Origin: an uncultured Pseudoruegeria sp.
GTDB taxonomy: Bacteria > Pseudomonadota > Alphaproteobacteria > Rhodobacterales > Rhodobacteraceae
Reading direction: 5' to 3'
NCBI GenBank assembly: GCA_947498155.1
Contig: CANMJD010000002.1
Location: 434,001-498,000 of the forward strand
Length of the DNA: 64,000 bases
Shown: piece after piece, positions 7,975 to 16,437 of the stretch
Layout of the letters: each line of letters begins with the position of its first letter
How positions within the stretch are numbered: position 1 is the stretch's first letter
The notes under the pieces: model-generated
What the model was told of the DNA's origin: nothing
What the model saw: only the letters and a program-made list of their open reading frames with translations
Database searches by the model: none
Made by a program: the position numbers and the translations under genes

Positions 7975-10059
7975 TCATGCCAGTTTTCCTTGCACAACCC
8001 ACATGGTGTCCGGAAAGCTCCACGGCAGGTTAATGCCATGGTTCATGAGATAAGCTCCGCTTGCGGTCAAAGAACCGTTTTTCAACAAAGGATTGCCACG
8101 GGACAAAGCCGGGGCATCGGCGCGGTTTACCAATTCGATCCGGTACATTTGATCCGGTGACAGGCGGGTCAGGCGCAAGGGGCGCGGGGTAATTTGATCC
8201 GAGGTCGCGGCCTTACCGGCGAAGACCACAAATTGCCCACCACCTTCGGCCAGTTGTTGCTCGGCAATTACCGCCGGATCGGCGCTGTCGAGCCGCAGAA
8301 TATCCGCCGAAGTCATCCAGTCGCGGTTGTCTTTCCACCAATGCGTCACCTCGGTCAGGACCTTGGCTTCTTCTTCGGTCAGTTCGCGCGGGTCCATTTC
8401 AAAGCCCATGTGGCGCTGGGCCGCGACCCAAGCGCGGAAGCGGATATCAAAGATACGACCCGAAGTATGGCACCGTCGGGGGCCGACATGGCTGCCGGTG
8501 ACCGCAAGCGGTAGAAAGATCGCTGCATTATGCTGCATTTTCAGCCGTTCCAGCGCGTCATTGCTATCAGAAAGCCAGACCCGATGGGTGCGCGAAAGAA
8601 TGCCAAAATCAATGCGTGCCCCGCCAGAGGCGCAGCTTTCGATTTCGACCTTTGGAAAAGCCGCACGCAGGGCGTCTATCAGGGCATAGGACCCACGGGT
8701 TTGCGCCGCGTCCGGCGCAGGCAACACCCGGTTATGGTCCCATTTGATGTAATCAATGTCGTGGTCGCGCAGGATCGCGGAAATCCGGTCAAACAGGAAA
8801 TCGCGGACCTCTGGAAGGGCCATGTTCAGGGCTTTTTGCTGCCGGCCAAGAATCTGGTCCTCGCCCCCCAAAGCCCAGTCGGGATGCAGGCGGTGAATGT
8901 TGGAGTCCGGATTGATCATCTCGGGCTCAAACCAGATGCCAAAGCGCATGCCTTCGCTCTGAACATGCTCAATCAGCGGCGTCAGCCCGTCTGGATATTT
9001 GCGCGGATCGACCTCCCAGTCCGACAGTGCTCGGGTGTCATCATCGCGATTGCCGAACCAGCCGTCATCCAGCACAAACCGTTCCGCGCCAAGGGCAGCG
9101 GCGCGGGTGGCAATGTCTTTGAGTTCCGGCAAATTGTGCCGGAAATAGACCGCCTCCCAACAGTTGTAATGCACCGGCCGCGGGCGTTTGGCGTCGGGCC
9201 AGTGCACGATGCGATCCCGCAAATGTCGCTGAAAGGCCACCCCGCAGCCGTTCAGCCCATCATCCGAAAACATGGCAAACAGTTTCGCGGTTTCAAAATG
9301 GGTCTGCGGTGCCATTTCAACGCTGCTGGCATGGCCGAACTGGATCTGGCGACGACCATCGGGCAGCTCTTCTGCAATCATACGATGCCCGCCGGACCAG
9401 CCGTAATGAAACGCATAGGCATGGCCGGTGGCATTTGTCGCGCCACGGCAAGGCACAATCAAGCCGGGGAAGTGTTCGTGTCCGGTGCGTCCGGTGCGGT
9501 TTTCGCGATAACGGATACCGGCGGACCACGGGGTGCGGTTCATCTGGAATTCCCCACACCAGCGACCGGCGAAATCGATCATCTCATCCGAGAACTGCGG
9601 GGCAGGGAAAACCGGTGCCGACAGCCAGTGCAGATGCACGGGCGCCTCTGAGGTGACGGCGGATTGAGCTTCGATCACATGGGTATGGGCGTCGATGCTG
9701 AAGCGGCCTGTAAAGGTCAGCCCATTGGGGGCGTCGGTGAATGTCAGGGTCAGCGCATCTGCGACCTCTTCGGCCTTTTCAAAGCAGAATTTCGGCAGGA
9801 TAGGGGTGCCATCCTTGCTGCGCAGGTTCAGACCCGGTTGACCCGGAAAGGTGCGGGTGGCCTCGGGGCAGATGGACAGTTCTGGGTTCAGGTCCAGCAT
9901 GCCGCCGGTAATATCGATCAGATGCGCCTGATACAGCGCATTCAGATCTTCGGTATCAGGAAGCCTCGGGCCCCAGTAGATCACCTCGGCGAGGTGATCA
10001 TTTCGGGACCCAAGGACGAGGGTTTGGCGTGTGTCGTCAAGACGCCAGCATCGGATCAT
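7975..10059 (-). CDS. Alpha-galactosidase, GH36 family
   Basis: Cytoplasmic alpha-galactosidase of 694 residues, typical for bacterial GH36, without a signal peptide. The N-terminal beta-supersandwich is followed by the TIM barrel. The nucleophile is D441 in DYIKWDHNR and the acid/base is D498 in WLSDSNDALERLKMQ; ESCASGGARID at about 474-484 and WFEPEMINPDS at 376-386 are further family blocks. Its start overlaps the stop of the upstream permease gene by 4 bp, so uptake and hydrolysis are coupled. Melibiose, raffinose-type sugars or galactosyl-glycerols from algae are possible substrates; the choice among them is inference. Confidence 0.93.
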   Translation of the reverse strand: MIRCWRLDDTRQTLVLGSRNDHLAEVIYWGPRLPDTEDLNALYQAHLIDITGGMLDLNPELSICPEATRTFPGQPGLNLRSKDGTPILPKFCFEKAEEVADALTLTFTDAPNGLTFTGRFSIDAHTHVIEAQSAVTSEAPVHLHWLSAPVFPAPQFSDEMIDFAGRWCGEFQMNRTPWSAGIRYRENRTGRTGHEHFPGLIVPCRGATNATGHAYAFHYGWSGGHRMIAEELPDGRRQIQFGHASSVEMAPQTHFETAKLFAMFSDDGLNGCGVAFQRHLRDRIVHWPDAKRPRPVHYNCWEAVYFRHNLPELKDIATRAAALGAERFVLDDGWFGNRDDDTRALSDWEVDPRKYPDGLTPLIEHVQSEGMRFGIWFEPEMINPDSNIHRLHPDWALGGEDQILGRQQKALNMALPEVRDFLFDRISAILRDHDIDYIKWDHNRVLPAPDAAQTRGSYALIDALRAAFPKVEIESCASGGARIDFGILSRTHRVWLSDSNDALERLKMQHNAAIFLPLAVTGSHVGPRRCHTSGRIFDIRFRAWVAAQRHMGFEMDPRELTEEEAKVLTEVTHWWKDNRDWMTSADILRLDSADPAVIAEQQLAEGGGQFVVFAGKAATSDQITPRPLRLTRLSPDQMYRIELVNRADAPALSRGNPLLKNGSLTASGAYLMNHGINLPWSFPDTMWVVQGKLA

Positions 10060-10904
10060 TTTACGGCTCCGAGTGTGAGACCGGCGATAAAGTGCTTTTG
10101 CATCAGAAAGAACATGGCAACCGGTGGCAATGCCGCCAGCAAAGAGGCTGCCGATACCAGATGCCAGTTGTTAACGAACTGCCCGTTCAACGCCCGAATA
10201 CCGGCGGTGATCGGTTTTGCGCCTTCGCCTTGGGTCAGCACGTTGGCCCAGAAGAAATCGTTCCAGACAAAGGTAAAGATCAGTACCGCCAGTGCGGCGA
10301 GCGCCGGACGCACCAGTGGCACAACGATGTACCAAAATATCCGCCATTCCGCGATGCCTTCGACTCGTGCACTCTCGATCAGATCAAACGGCAAAGCCTT
10401 AATGAAGTTCCGCATGAACAATGTGCAGAAACCGGTCTGGAATGCCGCGTGAAACAGGAACTGACCTGCAATCGTATCATAAAGCCCGGTTTGCACCGAC
10501 ATATCCCGCACCGGTACCATCAGAATCTGGAAGGGGATAAAATTGCCCGCGACAAACAGGAAGAACAGCGGCAACGCGAGGCGGAATTTATAGATCGCCA
10601 GCGCATAGCCCGCCAGGCAGGCCAGTGCCACAGAGATCGCCACCGTCGGCACCGTAATCAGCACCGAATTCAGCATATATTGCGCGGCTTCGGATTGGGT
10701 GAAGACGGCAGTGTAATTGTCCAGCATTTGGAACTGTGACGGCCAGCCGAACACATTGCCCGAGTTAATGTCGGTCGCCGAGCGGATCGAGGTCAGAAAG
10801 ATCGCCAGCAAAGGCAGCAACCATAAGATCAGGGCAAAGGGCAGGAAGGCCTGATAGGCGAACCGCGCTGTCGGCGTGGATTTTTCAATTGGACGTGGAA
10901 ACAT
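10056..10904 (-). CDS. ABC sugar transporter permease, MalG type
   Basis: Inner-membrane subunit of 282 residues with about six hydrophobic helices. The EAA loop that contacts the ATPase reads IESARVEGIAEWRIFWYIVV, followed by PLVRPALAALAVL. It abuts the partner permease by a 1-bp overlap and overlaps the alpha-galactosidase by 4 bp. CUT1-family context with a binding protein, partner permease and MalK/UgpC-type ATPase supports oligosaccharide import. Confidence 0.92.
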   Translation of the reverse strand: MFPRPIEKSTPTARFAYQAFLPFALILWLLPLLAIFLTSIRSATDINSGNVFGWPSQFQMLDNYTAVFTQSEAAQYMLNSVLITVPTVAISVALACLAGYALAIYKFRLALPLFFLFVAGNFIPFQILMVPVRDMSVQTGLYDTIAGQFLFHAAFQTGFCTLFMRNFIKALPFDLIESARVEGIAEWRIFWYIVVPLVRPALAALAVLIFTFVWNDFFWANVLTQGEGAKPITAGIRALNGQFVNNWHLVSAASLLAALPPVAMFFLMQKHFIAGLTLGAVK

Positions 10905-11890
10905 TACCGTGTCCCTTTCTCATCCTGATACATCCGCCATAGGAAATAGCTGATGAAGAACAACATGATGACAAACAAAACCGTGGCCACGGCAGACCCG
11001 TACCCATAGCGCTCGCCATATTCCGAAATCGCAACTTCATACATGTAATGCGACAGCACATTGGTAGACCCATAGGGGCCGCCCTGCGTCATGATCGCAA
11101 TCATATCAAAAGAGCGCAGCGCCCCGATCACCGTGACCACAACAGCAATAAAGGTCGCCGGTTTCAGCTGCGGGATGATCACATACCAGAGCATCTTCCA
11201 TTTCTTGGCGCCATCCAGTCGCGCGGCTTCGACCTGATCGGGGGCGACATTGTTCAGCCCTGTCAGATAGAGGATCATGCAATAGGCGATCTGTGGCCAA
11301 AGACCCGCGAAAATGATGCCATAGGTGGCCCATTGCTCGCTGGATAGAATGTCAGGCACGGGACGGGCGCATTTGAACGTCGTATTGCCGACAAGGTTAA
11401 CCGTTTCTTCGCAGAACAGCGCTTTCCAGACGGTGCCGACAACGCCAAAATCGGGGTTGTAGAACCAGCCGAAAATCAGGCCCACGACCACTTGCGAAAT
11501 CACAAAGGGAAAAAAGAACATCGATTTGTAGAACCGCATGCCCGAGACTGTCTGATTCAGGAACAGGGCGATGAACAGGCCGACCGGCACGGCAAGCATA
11601 TACAGCACCAACCAGGCGATGTTGTTGCGCAGCGAGGTCCAGAAATTCGGATCATCCATCAGTTTGACGTAGTTCTGAAAACCGATCCAGGTGGCGGTCG
11701 AATTGCCGTCTACGTCGTAAAGTCCGTTCCATTCATAGAGGCTCAGCCAGAGCGATTCAAAGATGGGCAGGACCACATAAATGGTGAAAAAGATCAGGGC
11801 GGGGATAAGAAACAGCCAAGGAGTCACCGCCAGCTTGTTCCGCTTGATCCAGCTGGGACCGTGCGTTTGGTGCATCGGGGCGTCTGCCAT
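10904..11890 (-). CDS. ABC sugar transporter permease, MalF type
   Basis: Inner-membrane subunit of 328 residues. The ATG at 11890 is chosen because GGAGGT precedes it by 6 bp; a longer in-frame start at 11926 lacks such a site. After a short cytoplasmic N-terminus the first helix is WLFLIPALIFFTIYVVLPIF. The EAA loop reads EAARLDGAKKWKMLWYVIIP. A periplasmic insert of about 40 residues with two cysteines (FCEETVNLVGNTTFKCARP) is visible and is seen in related CUT1 permeases. Confidence 0.92.
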   Translation of the reverse strand: MADAPMHQTHGPSWIKRNKLAVTPWLFLIPALIFFTIYVVLPIFESLWLSLYEWNGLYDVDGNSTATWIGFQNYVKLMDDPNFWTSLRNNIAWLVLYMLAVPVGLFIALFLNQTVSGMRFYKSMFFFPFVISQVVVGLIFGWFYNPDFGVVGTVWKALFCEETVNLVGNTTFKCARPVPDILSSEQWATYGIIFAGLWPQIAYCMILYLTGLNNVAPDQVEAARLDGAKKWKMLWYVIIPQLKPATFIAVVVTVIGALRSFDMIAIMTQGGPYGSTNVLSHYMYEVAISEYGERYGYGSAVATVLFVIMLFFISYFLWRMYQDEKGTR

Positions 11891-11983
11891 TCTGCTACCT
11901 CCGGAATAAAATAAAAGACGTGCCAAATGGGTGGCGTGGCGCTTTTGAACGGAGCAAGGGCATCCGTCTAAAACCGCAGGGAC

Positions 11984-12005
11984 GGGTGGGCATCGCTGCC
12001 CACCC
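11984..12005 (-). terminator. Intercistronic hairpin after the binding-protein gene
   Basis: GGGTGGGCA and TGCCCACCC form a perfect 9-bp stem with a 4-base loop, about 10 bp downstream of the binding-protein stop. There is no T-run. Such hairpins after malE-type genes usually protect the binding-protein mRNA and reduce read-through, giving more binding protein than permease; that role is inferred. Confidence 0.6.
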
Positions 12006-12015
12006 AGGGCTTACT

Positions 12016-13251
12016 TTAGTTGTAAACTTCTTCTTGTACGGTATCCAAACGCTCGAGGACCGCATCCATCTTAGAGGTATCCAGCATGAATTCCTGGAAA
12101 CCTTCCATACCGGCTTTGGCCATCGCCGCAGGGGCATCGCGGTCATAGAATTGCGCCAGACCGGTCGCGCCGTTCAGCAGGGCAAAGCCTTCCTGAATGA
12201 ACTTGTCATCGGAAATATCAGCTTTGGAGTTGATCGGCAGCTGGCCAATGGTCTTGTTCCATTCGGTCTGAATGTCAGGACGGGCAACAAAGGCGAGGAA
12301 CTTCTTGGCGTCTTCGACGTTCTTCGCATTCGCCGGAATGAAGAACGCATCCGCAGGGGCTTCTTCGGCGGGTGGCACATCTGCATTGATGGTTGGGAAT
12401 GGCATAAAGTCGATCTGATCTTCGGTCAGACCGGCATTTTTAAAGCCGTCCACAGCAAAGTTCCCCATGACATACATCGCCGCGTCGCCATTGGCGAAAG
12501 GCGCGATGGCGTCTTGCCAGCTCATGCTGGCATGGTTGTCAACAAAGCCGCATTCGTTGATCAGCTGTTCCCAGTTGGTGAAGGTCGCTTTGATGCGCTC
12601 ATCGGTGTATTTGATTTCACCAGCGGTCAGGCCGTTGTGCACATCATAACCATTGGTGCGCAGGTTGATGTAGTCAAAGACACCCGCCGCGGTCCAAAGG
12701 AACTTGGTGCCGATGGTGAACGGGGTGACGTCGTTTTCCTTCATCTTCGCACAGGCCGACATCAACTCGTCCCATGTTTGGGGCTCTTCCAAAGACAGCA
12801 GGTCAAAGATGTCTTTGCGGTAATAAATACCCCACTGGTAGTAGCTATACGGCACCCCCCAGATTTTGCCGTCGCGGCTCATTGTGGCTTTGATCGCGGC
12901 CAGATCCTCGTTAAAGCCGTTTTCCTCCCAAACGTCATCAACAGGCTGGAACAGACCGGCGTCTACAAACGGTGCCATACGGTTGCCCGGATACCAGCTT
13001 GTCACGTCCGGTGCGTCGGCGGTCAAAAAGTTACGGATCGCGGTTTTATGCGCTTCGCGGTCATTGATGTTGACGATCACGTTGATGTCTGGGTTCTCAG
13101 CTTTGAACTTTGCGACGGCGTCTTCGAAACCTTGCTTGGGGCCCGGGTTCAGATCGTCGAAGTTGATAACGAGATCGGCTGCCAGCGCTGGCGTACCCAG
13201 CGCGACAGAACTTGCCAGAGCAGCAAGTGTCATTTTCATTTTGGAAACCAT
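12016..13251 (-). CDS. ABC transporter periplasmic sugar-binding protein
   Basis: Solute-binding protein of 411 residues of the CUT1 (MalE/UgpB-like) class. A signal peptide ends near ALAA after a hydrophobic stretch (MTLAALASSVALGTPALAA); the mature part starts DLVINFDDLNPG. The start at 13251 has GGGAGGAAAAC directly upstream. It is the first gene of the operon and lies behind the palindromic operator shared with the IclR gene. Expected to capture an alpha- or beta-galactoside in the periplasm; the ligand is not deducible from the sequence. Confidence 0.92.
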   Translation of the reverse strand: MVSKMKMTLAALASSVALGTPALAADLVINFDDLNPGPKQGFEDAVAKFKAENPDINVIVNINDREAHKTAIRNFLTADAPDVTSWYPGNRMAPFVDAGLFQPVDDVWEENGFNEDLAAIKATMSRDGKIWGVPYSYYQWGIYYRKDIFDLLSLEEPQTWDELMSACAKMKENDVTPFTIGTKFLWTAAGVFDYINLRTNGYDVHNGLTAGEIKYTDERIKATFTNWEQLINECGFVDNHASMSWQDAIAPFANGDAAMYVMGNFAVDGFKNAGLTEDQIDFMPFPTINADVPPAEEAPADAFFIPANAKNVEDAKKFLAFVARPDIQTEWNKTIGQLPINSKADISDDKFIQEGFALLNGATGLAQFYDRDAPAAMAKAGMEGFQEFMLDTSKMDAVLERLDTVQEEVYN

Positions 13252-13282
13252 GTTTTCCTCCCGTGGTGTCCTGAAAGTTGTC

Positions 13283-13313
13283 TCAATATGTGAAACTTAA
13301 TTTCGCATATTGA
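13283..13313. promoter_or_regulatory. Palindromic operator, probably for the adjacent IclR regulator
   Basis: Arms TCAATATGTGAAA and TTTCGCATATTGA (12 of 13 positions complementary) flank a CTTAA spacer. The inner GAAA-N5-TTTC core resembles published IclR-family operators. It lies 32 bp upstream of the binding-protein start and about 80 bp upstream of the IclR start, so one site could control both divergent promoters. Confidence 0.75.
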
Positions 13314-13393
13314 AAACATAACTGCGAATCGGCTAAGGTTGTCAAGTGGCAGGTGATCACGCTTTGACGCGCCAACAGGGAGGGATGTATAGG

Positions 13394-14203
13394 ATGACAG
13401 CTTCGGGAGGAGGCGACGGAACGGTGGGGAAAGCACTTGAGGTGCTTGATATTGTTTCGTCTTTTGAACGCCCGGTCCGGTTTTCCGAGGTGGTGGAGCG
13501 CAGCCCCTATCCAAAGGCAACGACCTATCGACTCATCCAGACTCTGACCAACCAGCGCATGCTCGTGTTTGATTCGGACCGGAACACATACGCCCCCGGA
13601 TTGCGTTTGGTGCGCATGGCCCATGCGGCGTGGACGCAGTCCTCCTTGGCACCGCTGGCCCGTCCTTTACTGGACCAGCTAAGCTCTGCCATCGGGGATA
13701 CGGTGCATTTGGCGCAGCTGGATCATGCCCACGTGCTTTATGTCGACAAACGGAATGCCAAAGAGCCGGTAGAGATGTTTTCACAAGCCGGCAAAGTTGG
13801 GCCGGCCTATTGCACCGGTGTTGGCAAGGCGATGCTGGCCTTTCTGGAAGAGCCGAGCCTTTCGGACATTATCTCGCAGCAAAGCTTTCACCGTTTCACA
13901 GAACATACGCTCTGTACCGACACCGATCTGCGCGCCGAGCTATCGGCAATTCAGGAACGCGGTTTTGCCTATGATCGCGAAGAACATGAGCCCGGTATCA
14001 TCTGCGTCGCCTTGCCGATTCTAACCCGGAACCGACGCGTCCTTGGCGCCTTATCGGTGACCAGCACCACCCACAGAAACACTCTTAATGACATGGCGGA
14101 ATTGGCGCCGGTCATTCGTGAAACCGCAAACAATATCGCGGAGGTCGCCGAAGACTGGCGTTTCCCCGAGACTGGTTTGTTAACCCAAAGAACAGGAACC
14201 TAA
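13394..14203 (+). CDS. IclR-family transcriptional regulator of the galactoside genes
   Basis: DNA-binding regulator of 269 residues. The N-terminal winged helix (GTVGKALEVLDIVSSF to TTYRLIQTLTNQRML) is followed by the effector-binding domain (GKVGPAYCTGVGKAMLAFL, then YDREEHEPGIICVALPIL). The ATG at 13394 is about 10 bp after AGGGAGG and is preferred to the in-frame ATG at 13385, which is too close to that site. It is divergent from the transporter/catabolic operon and only 3 bp upstream of the ATPase gene, so it probably senses galactose, a galactoside or a pathway intermediate. Activator or repressor action cannot be told. Confidence 0.9.
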   Translation: MTASGGGDGTVGKALEVLDIVSSFERPVRFSEVVERSPYPKATTYRLIQTLTNQRMLVFDSDRNTYAPGLRLVRMAHAAWTQSSLAPLARPLLDQLSSAIGDTVHLAQLDHAHVLYVDKRNAKEPVEMFSQAGKVGPAYCTGVGKAMLAFLEEPSLSDIISQQSFHRFTEHTLCTDTDLRAELSAIQERGFAYDREEHEPGIICVALPILTRNRRVLGALSVTSTTHRNTLNDMAELAPVIRETANNIAEVAEDWRFPETGLLTQRTGT

Positions 14204-14206
14204 GCA

Positions 14207-15268
14207 ATGTCGGGACTAAAACTTGAAAATGTGATCAAGCGCTACGGCGATGTTCAGGTCATTCACGGGGTAGATCTTGAGGTGGAGGACGGCGAGTTCT
14301 GTGTTTTTGTCGGCCCGTCCGGCTGCGGTAAATCGACGTTGTTGCGCATGGTGGCTGGGCTTGAGGAAACCACCGAAGGCAAGATGAGCATCGGCGGGCG
14401 CGATGTCACCCATGCTGATCCGGCGGATCGCGGTGTGGCGATGGTATTCCAGACCTATGCGCTTTATCCGCATATGACGGTCGAGGAAAACATGGGTTTT
14501 GGTCTGAAAATGACCGGCCACCCGAAAGAGGAAATCAATCGTAAGGTTGCCGAAGCCTCCAAAATTCTGAAGCTGGACGAATACCTGAAACGCAAACCCA
14601 AAGCGCTTTCGGGCGGGCAGCGCCAGCGGGTGGCCATTGGCCGTGCCATTGTGCGCGGTCCGGAGGTGTTTTTGTTCGATGAACCGCTGTCTAACCTTGA
14701 TGCTGAATTGCGGGTCGAGATGCGGGTGGAAATTGCCCGCTTGCACAAGGAAATCGGCGCGACCATGGTCTATGTGACCCACGATCAGGTCGAGGCGATG
14801 ACGCTGGCTGACAAGATTGTTGTATTGCGCTTGGGGGTGATCGAACAGGTTGGCGCGCCGCTGGATTTGTACAAAGACCCCGACAATAAATTTGTCGCGG
14901 GCTTTATCGGCTCTCCGGCAATGAATTTTGTAGACGGCACTGTTGAGGACGGCAAGGTGCGTCTGCCGGGCATGGGCAATACGCTTGTTGGCACAGATGT
15001 GAACTTGCCCGCAAATGGCACAAAAATCATCGCCGGTGTGCGTCCGCAGCATATCAAGGTGGAGCCGGACGGCGACAGCCATACGGTTGACATCACAGAG
15101 GCATTGGGCGGCGTGTCCTATGTCTATCTGAACGCCGATAACGGGGATCGTCTGGTCATCGAGGCCCACGAAGATGACCCGATGCCCAAAGGCGGTAAAG
15201 TGGGGATAAGCTTTGCCGAGAAAGACATGATGGTCTTTGACGGCACCAGCGAATTGCGCATCCGCTGA
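14207..15268 (+). CDS. ABC sugar transporter ATP-binding protein, UgpC/MalK type
   Basis: ATPase of 353 residues that energises the CUT1 importer encoded on the other strand. Walker A GPSGCGKST is at 36-44, the Q-loop in VFQTYALYPHMTV at 80-92, the signature LSGGQ at 134-138, Walker B VFLFDEP at 154-160, and the switch His in YVTHDQVEAMTLAD. A C-terminal TOBE/MalK-type regulatory domain (about 235-353) is present. It sits 3 bp after the IclR gene, so regulator and ATPase form one transcript, apart from the permeases. It may also serve other sugar importers in the cell. Confidence 0.94.
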   Translation: MSGLKLENVIKRYGDVQVIHGVDLEVEDGEFCVFVGPSGCGKSTLLRMVAGLEETTEGKMSIGGRDVTHADPADRGVAMVFQTYALYPHMTVEENMGFGLKMTGHPKEEINRKVAEASKILKLDEYLKRKPKALSGGQRQRVAIGRAIVRGPEVFLFDEPLSNLDAELRVEMRVEIARLHKEIGATMVYVTHDQVEAMTLADKIVVLRLGVIEQVGAPLDLYKDPDNKFVAGFIGSPAMNFVDGTVEDGKVRLPGMGNTLVGTDVNLPANGTKIIAGVRPQHIKVEPDGDSHTVDITEALGGVSYVYLNADNGDRLVIEAHEDDPMPKGGKVGISFAEKDMMVFDGTSELRIR

Positions 15269-15290
15269 TCGCAATCAGAGACTACAAAGA

Positions 15291-15318
15291 AAAAACCCGG
15301 CGCCTTGGCCGGGTTTTT
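15291..15318. terminator. Bidirectional intrinsic terminator
   Basis: CCCGGC (15296-15301), loop, GCCGGG (15308-15313), with an A-run before and a T-run of seven after. It stands between the convergent ATPase and znuA genes and would work for both strands. Confidence 0.92.
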
Positions 15319-15321
15319 TTG

Positions 15322-16338
15322 TTAGCCGTCTTTGCAGGTAGCAATATTCACCGCAAGCCCTTGGATCAGCGCATCATATAGCAAGGGACCGGGGGTCAGC
15401 GTGCCACCCGTCGGGTCCAGAACACCCCGGCCAACGGGGTGATCGCCGATTACTGCATCCATTAATTCGTTGGACTGTTGCGGTTCCAGAAAGACACAGG
15501 CGACTTTGGCCTGATCAATGGTTTCCTTCAGGCTCGAAAGATGGGCCGCACTCGGCGCGGCGTGATCGCCTTCTTTCAAGGCACCGGCGATAGTAACCCC
15601 GAAACGGTTGGCGAAAGGCGCGTAGGCGTCGTGGAAAACCACAATCGGGCCAATATCGGCCTGATCAAGTTGGGTCTGTACATTATGGACCAGCTCGTCG
15701 ATCCGGAGTTGCGCGGACAAAGCGTTGGACCCGTAAAGCGCTGCATTTTCGGGATCGGCTTCACTCAGGGCCTCGGCGATTTCCACCAGCCAGCTTTGGG
15801 CGGTCAGCGGGTCAAGCCAGGCGTGAATGTCGGGGCTGTGGTTGTGATCCGCGTGATCATCATGACCGTCGTGATCGTCATGCCCGTCGTGATCATCGTG
15901 CCCGTCATCCTCTTTATCATGATCGCTATGGGCGTGATCCTCATGGGCTTCTTTGTCATGATCATGGTCACTATGTTCAAGATCTTCTGCGTGGATTTCG
16001 GTCTCTGTCACTTCGGGCGGATGCATCTCTGCTTCCAGCAAGGTCAGTTTCGTTGCCGAAAAACTGGCTCCCTCGGTGGCGCGTTCCAGCCACGGGGTAA
16101 GCTCTGGCCCGATCCAGACCAAAAGGTCGGCATTGGCAAGGCCGCGCGCTTGGGACGGGCGCAACTGAAAAGAATGCGGATCAGCCGGACCTTCAAGCAG
16201 AAGCGTCGGGGTACCCGTGTCCCCCATGACCTGTGAAACAAGGGAATGTACCGCGGGCAAATCGGTTACAACCCGAGGTGCCTCGGCATGCGCCGCTGTT
16301 GCACAGGCGATGGAAAGGGCACAGAAATGCAGTTTCAT
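15322..16338 (-). CDS. znuA: Zinc ABC transporter periplasmic binding protein
   Basis: Cluster A-I solute-binding protein of 338 residues. The start at 16338 is chosen because AGGAAACAATTC precedes it and a signal peptide follows (MKLHFCALSIACATAAHA). Zinc ligands of the family are H55 (ADPHSF), H172 (DIHAWLDP), H236 (VFHDAYAPF) and D308 (LDPTGG). Between them, residues about 116-167 form a long His/Asp-rich loop with six-residue repeats of DDHDGH type, longer than in many relatives and thought to scavenge zinc. It is divergent from zur-znuCB with a Zur-box-like site between, so it should be derepressed in zinc limitation. Confidence 0.95.
   Translation of the reverse strand: MKLHFCALSIACATAAHAEAPRVVTDLPAVHSLVSQVMGDTGTPTLLLEGPADPHSFQLRPSQARGLANADLLVWIGPELTPWLERATEGASFSATKLTLLEAEMHPPEVTETEIHAEDLEHSDHDHDKEAHEDHAHSDHDKEDDGHDDHDGHDDHDGHDDHADHNHSPDIHAWLDPLTAQSWLVEIAEALSEADPENAALYGSNALSAQLRIDELVHNVQTQLDQADIGPIVVFHDAYAPFANRFGVTIAGALKEGDHAAPSAAHLSSLKETIDQAKVACVFLEPQQSNELMDAVIGDHPVGRGVLDPTGGTLTPGPLLYDALIQGLAVNIATCKDG
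15854..15907 (-). repeat. Three 18-bp tandem repeats in the znuA His-rich loop
   Basis: Three direct 18-bp copies at 15854-15871, 15872-15889 and 15890-15907, differing at a few positions, encode the repeated DDHDGH unit. Copy number could change by slippage and so change the length of the metal-binding loop. Confidence 0.8.
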
Positions 16339-16393
16339 GAATTGTTTCCTTGTCTCTTGACCGAGTTTTGCGTTAACAAGCGAAGGTCTTAGA

Positions 16394-16413
16394 TGTGATG
16401 TGATAACATTACA
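16394..16413. promoter_or_regulatory. Probable Zur box
   Basis: TGTGATGTGATAACATTACA is an imperfect palindrome (7 of 8 arm positions, GATA centre), in the gap between divergent znuA and zur-znuCB. Its AT-rich form with TGTNATGT arms fits alphaproteobacterial Zur sites, and a zur gene follows directly. One site could shut both promoters when zinc is plentiful. Confidence 0.75.
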
Positions 16414-16437
16414 ATAGCAAAGCGACCGGAGATCAAG

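Noticed and set aside
8530-9651. Open frame of 373 codons on the plus strand
   Set aside because: Antisense of the GH36 alpha-galactosidase catalytic domain.
11920-13293. Open frame of 457 codons on the plus strand
   Set aside because: Antisense of the binding-protein gene, which has a signal peptide, ribosome site and operon context.
14216-15274. Open frame of 352 codons on the minus strand
   Set aside because: Antisense of the ABC ATPase gene with all Walker motifs intact on the plus strand.
15854-15907. CRISPR-like short direct repeats
   Set aside because: The 18-bp repeats are contiguous, without spacers, and encode the His-rich loop of ZnuA.
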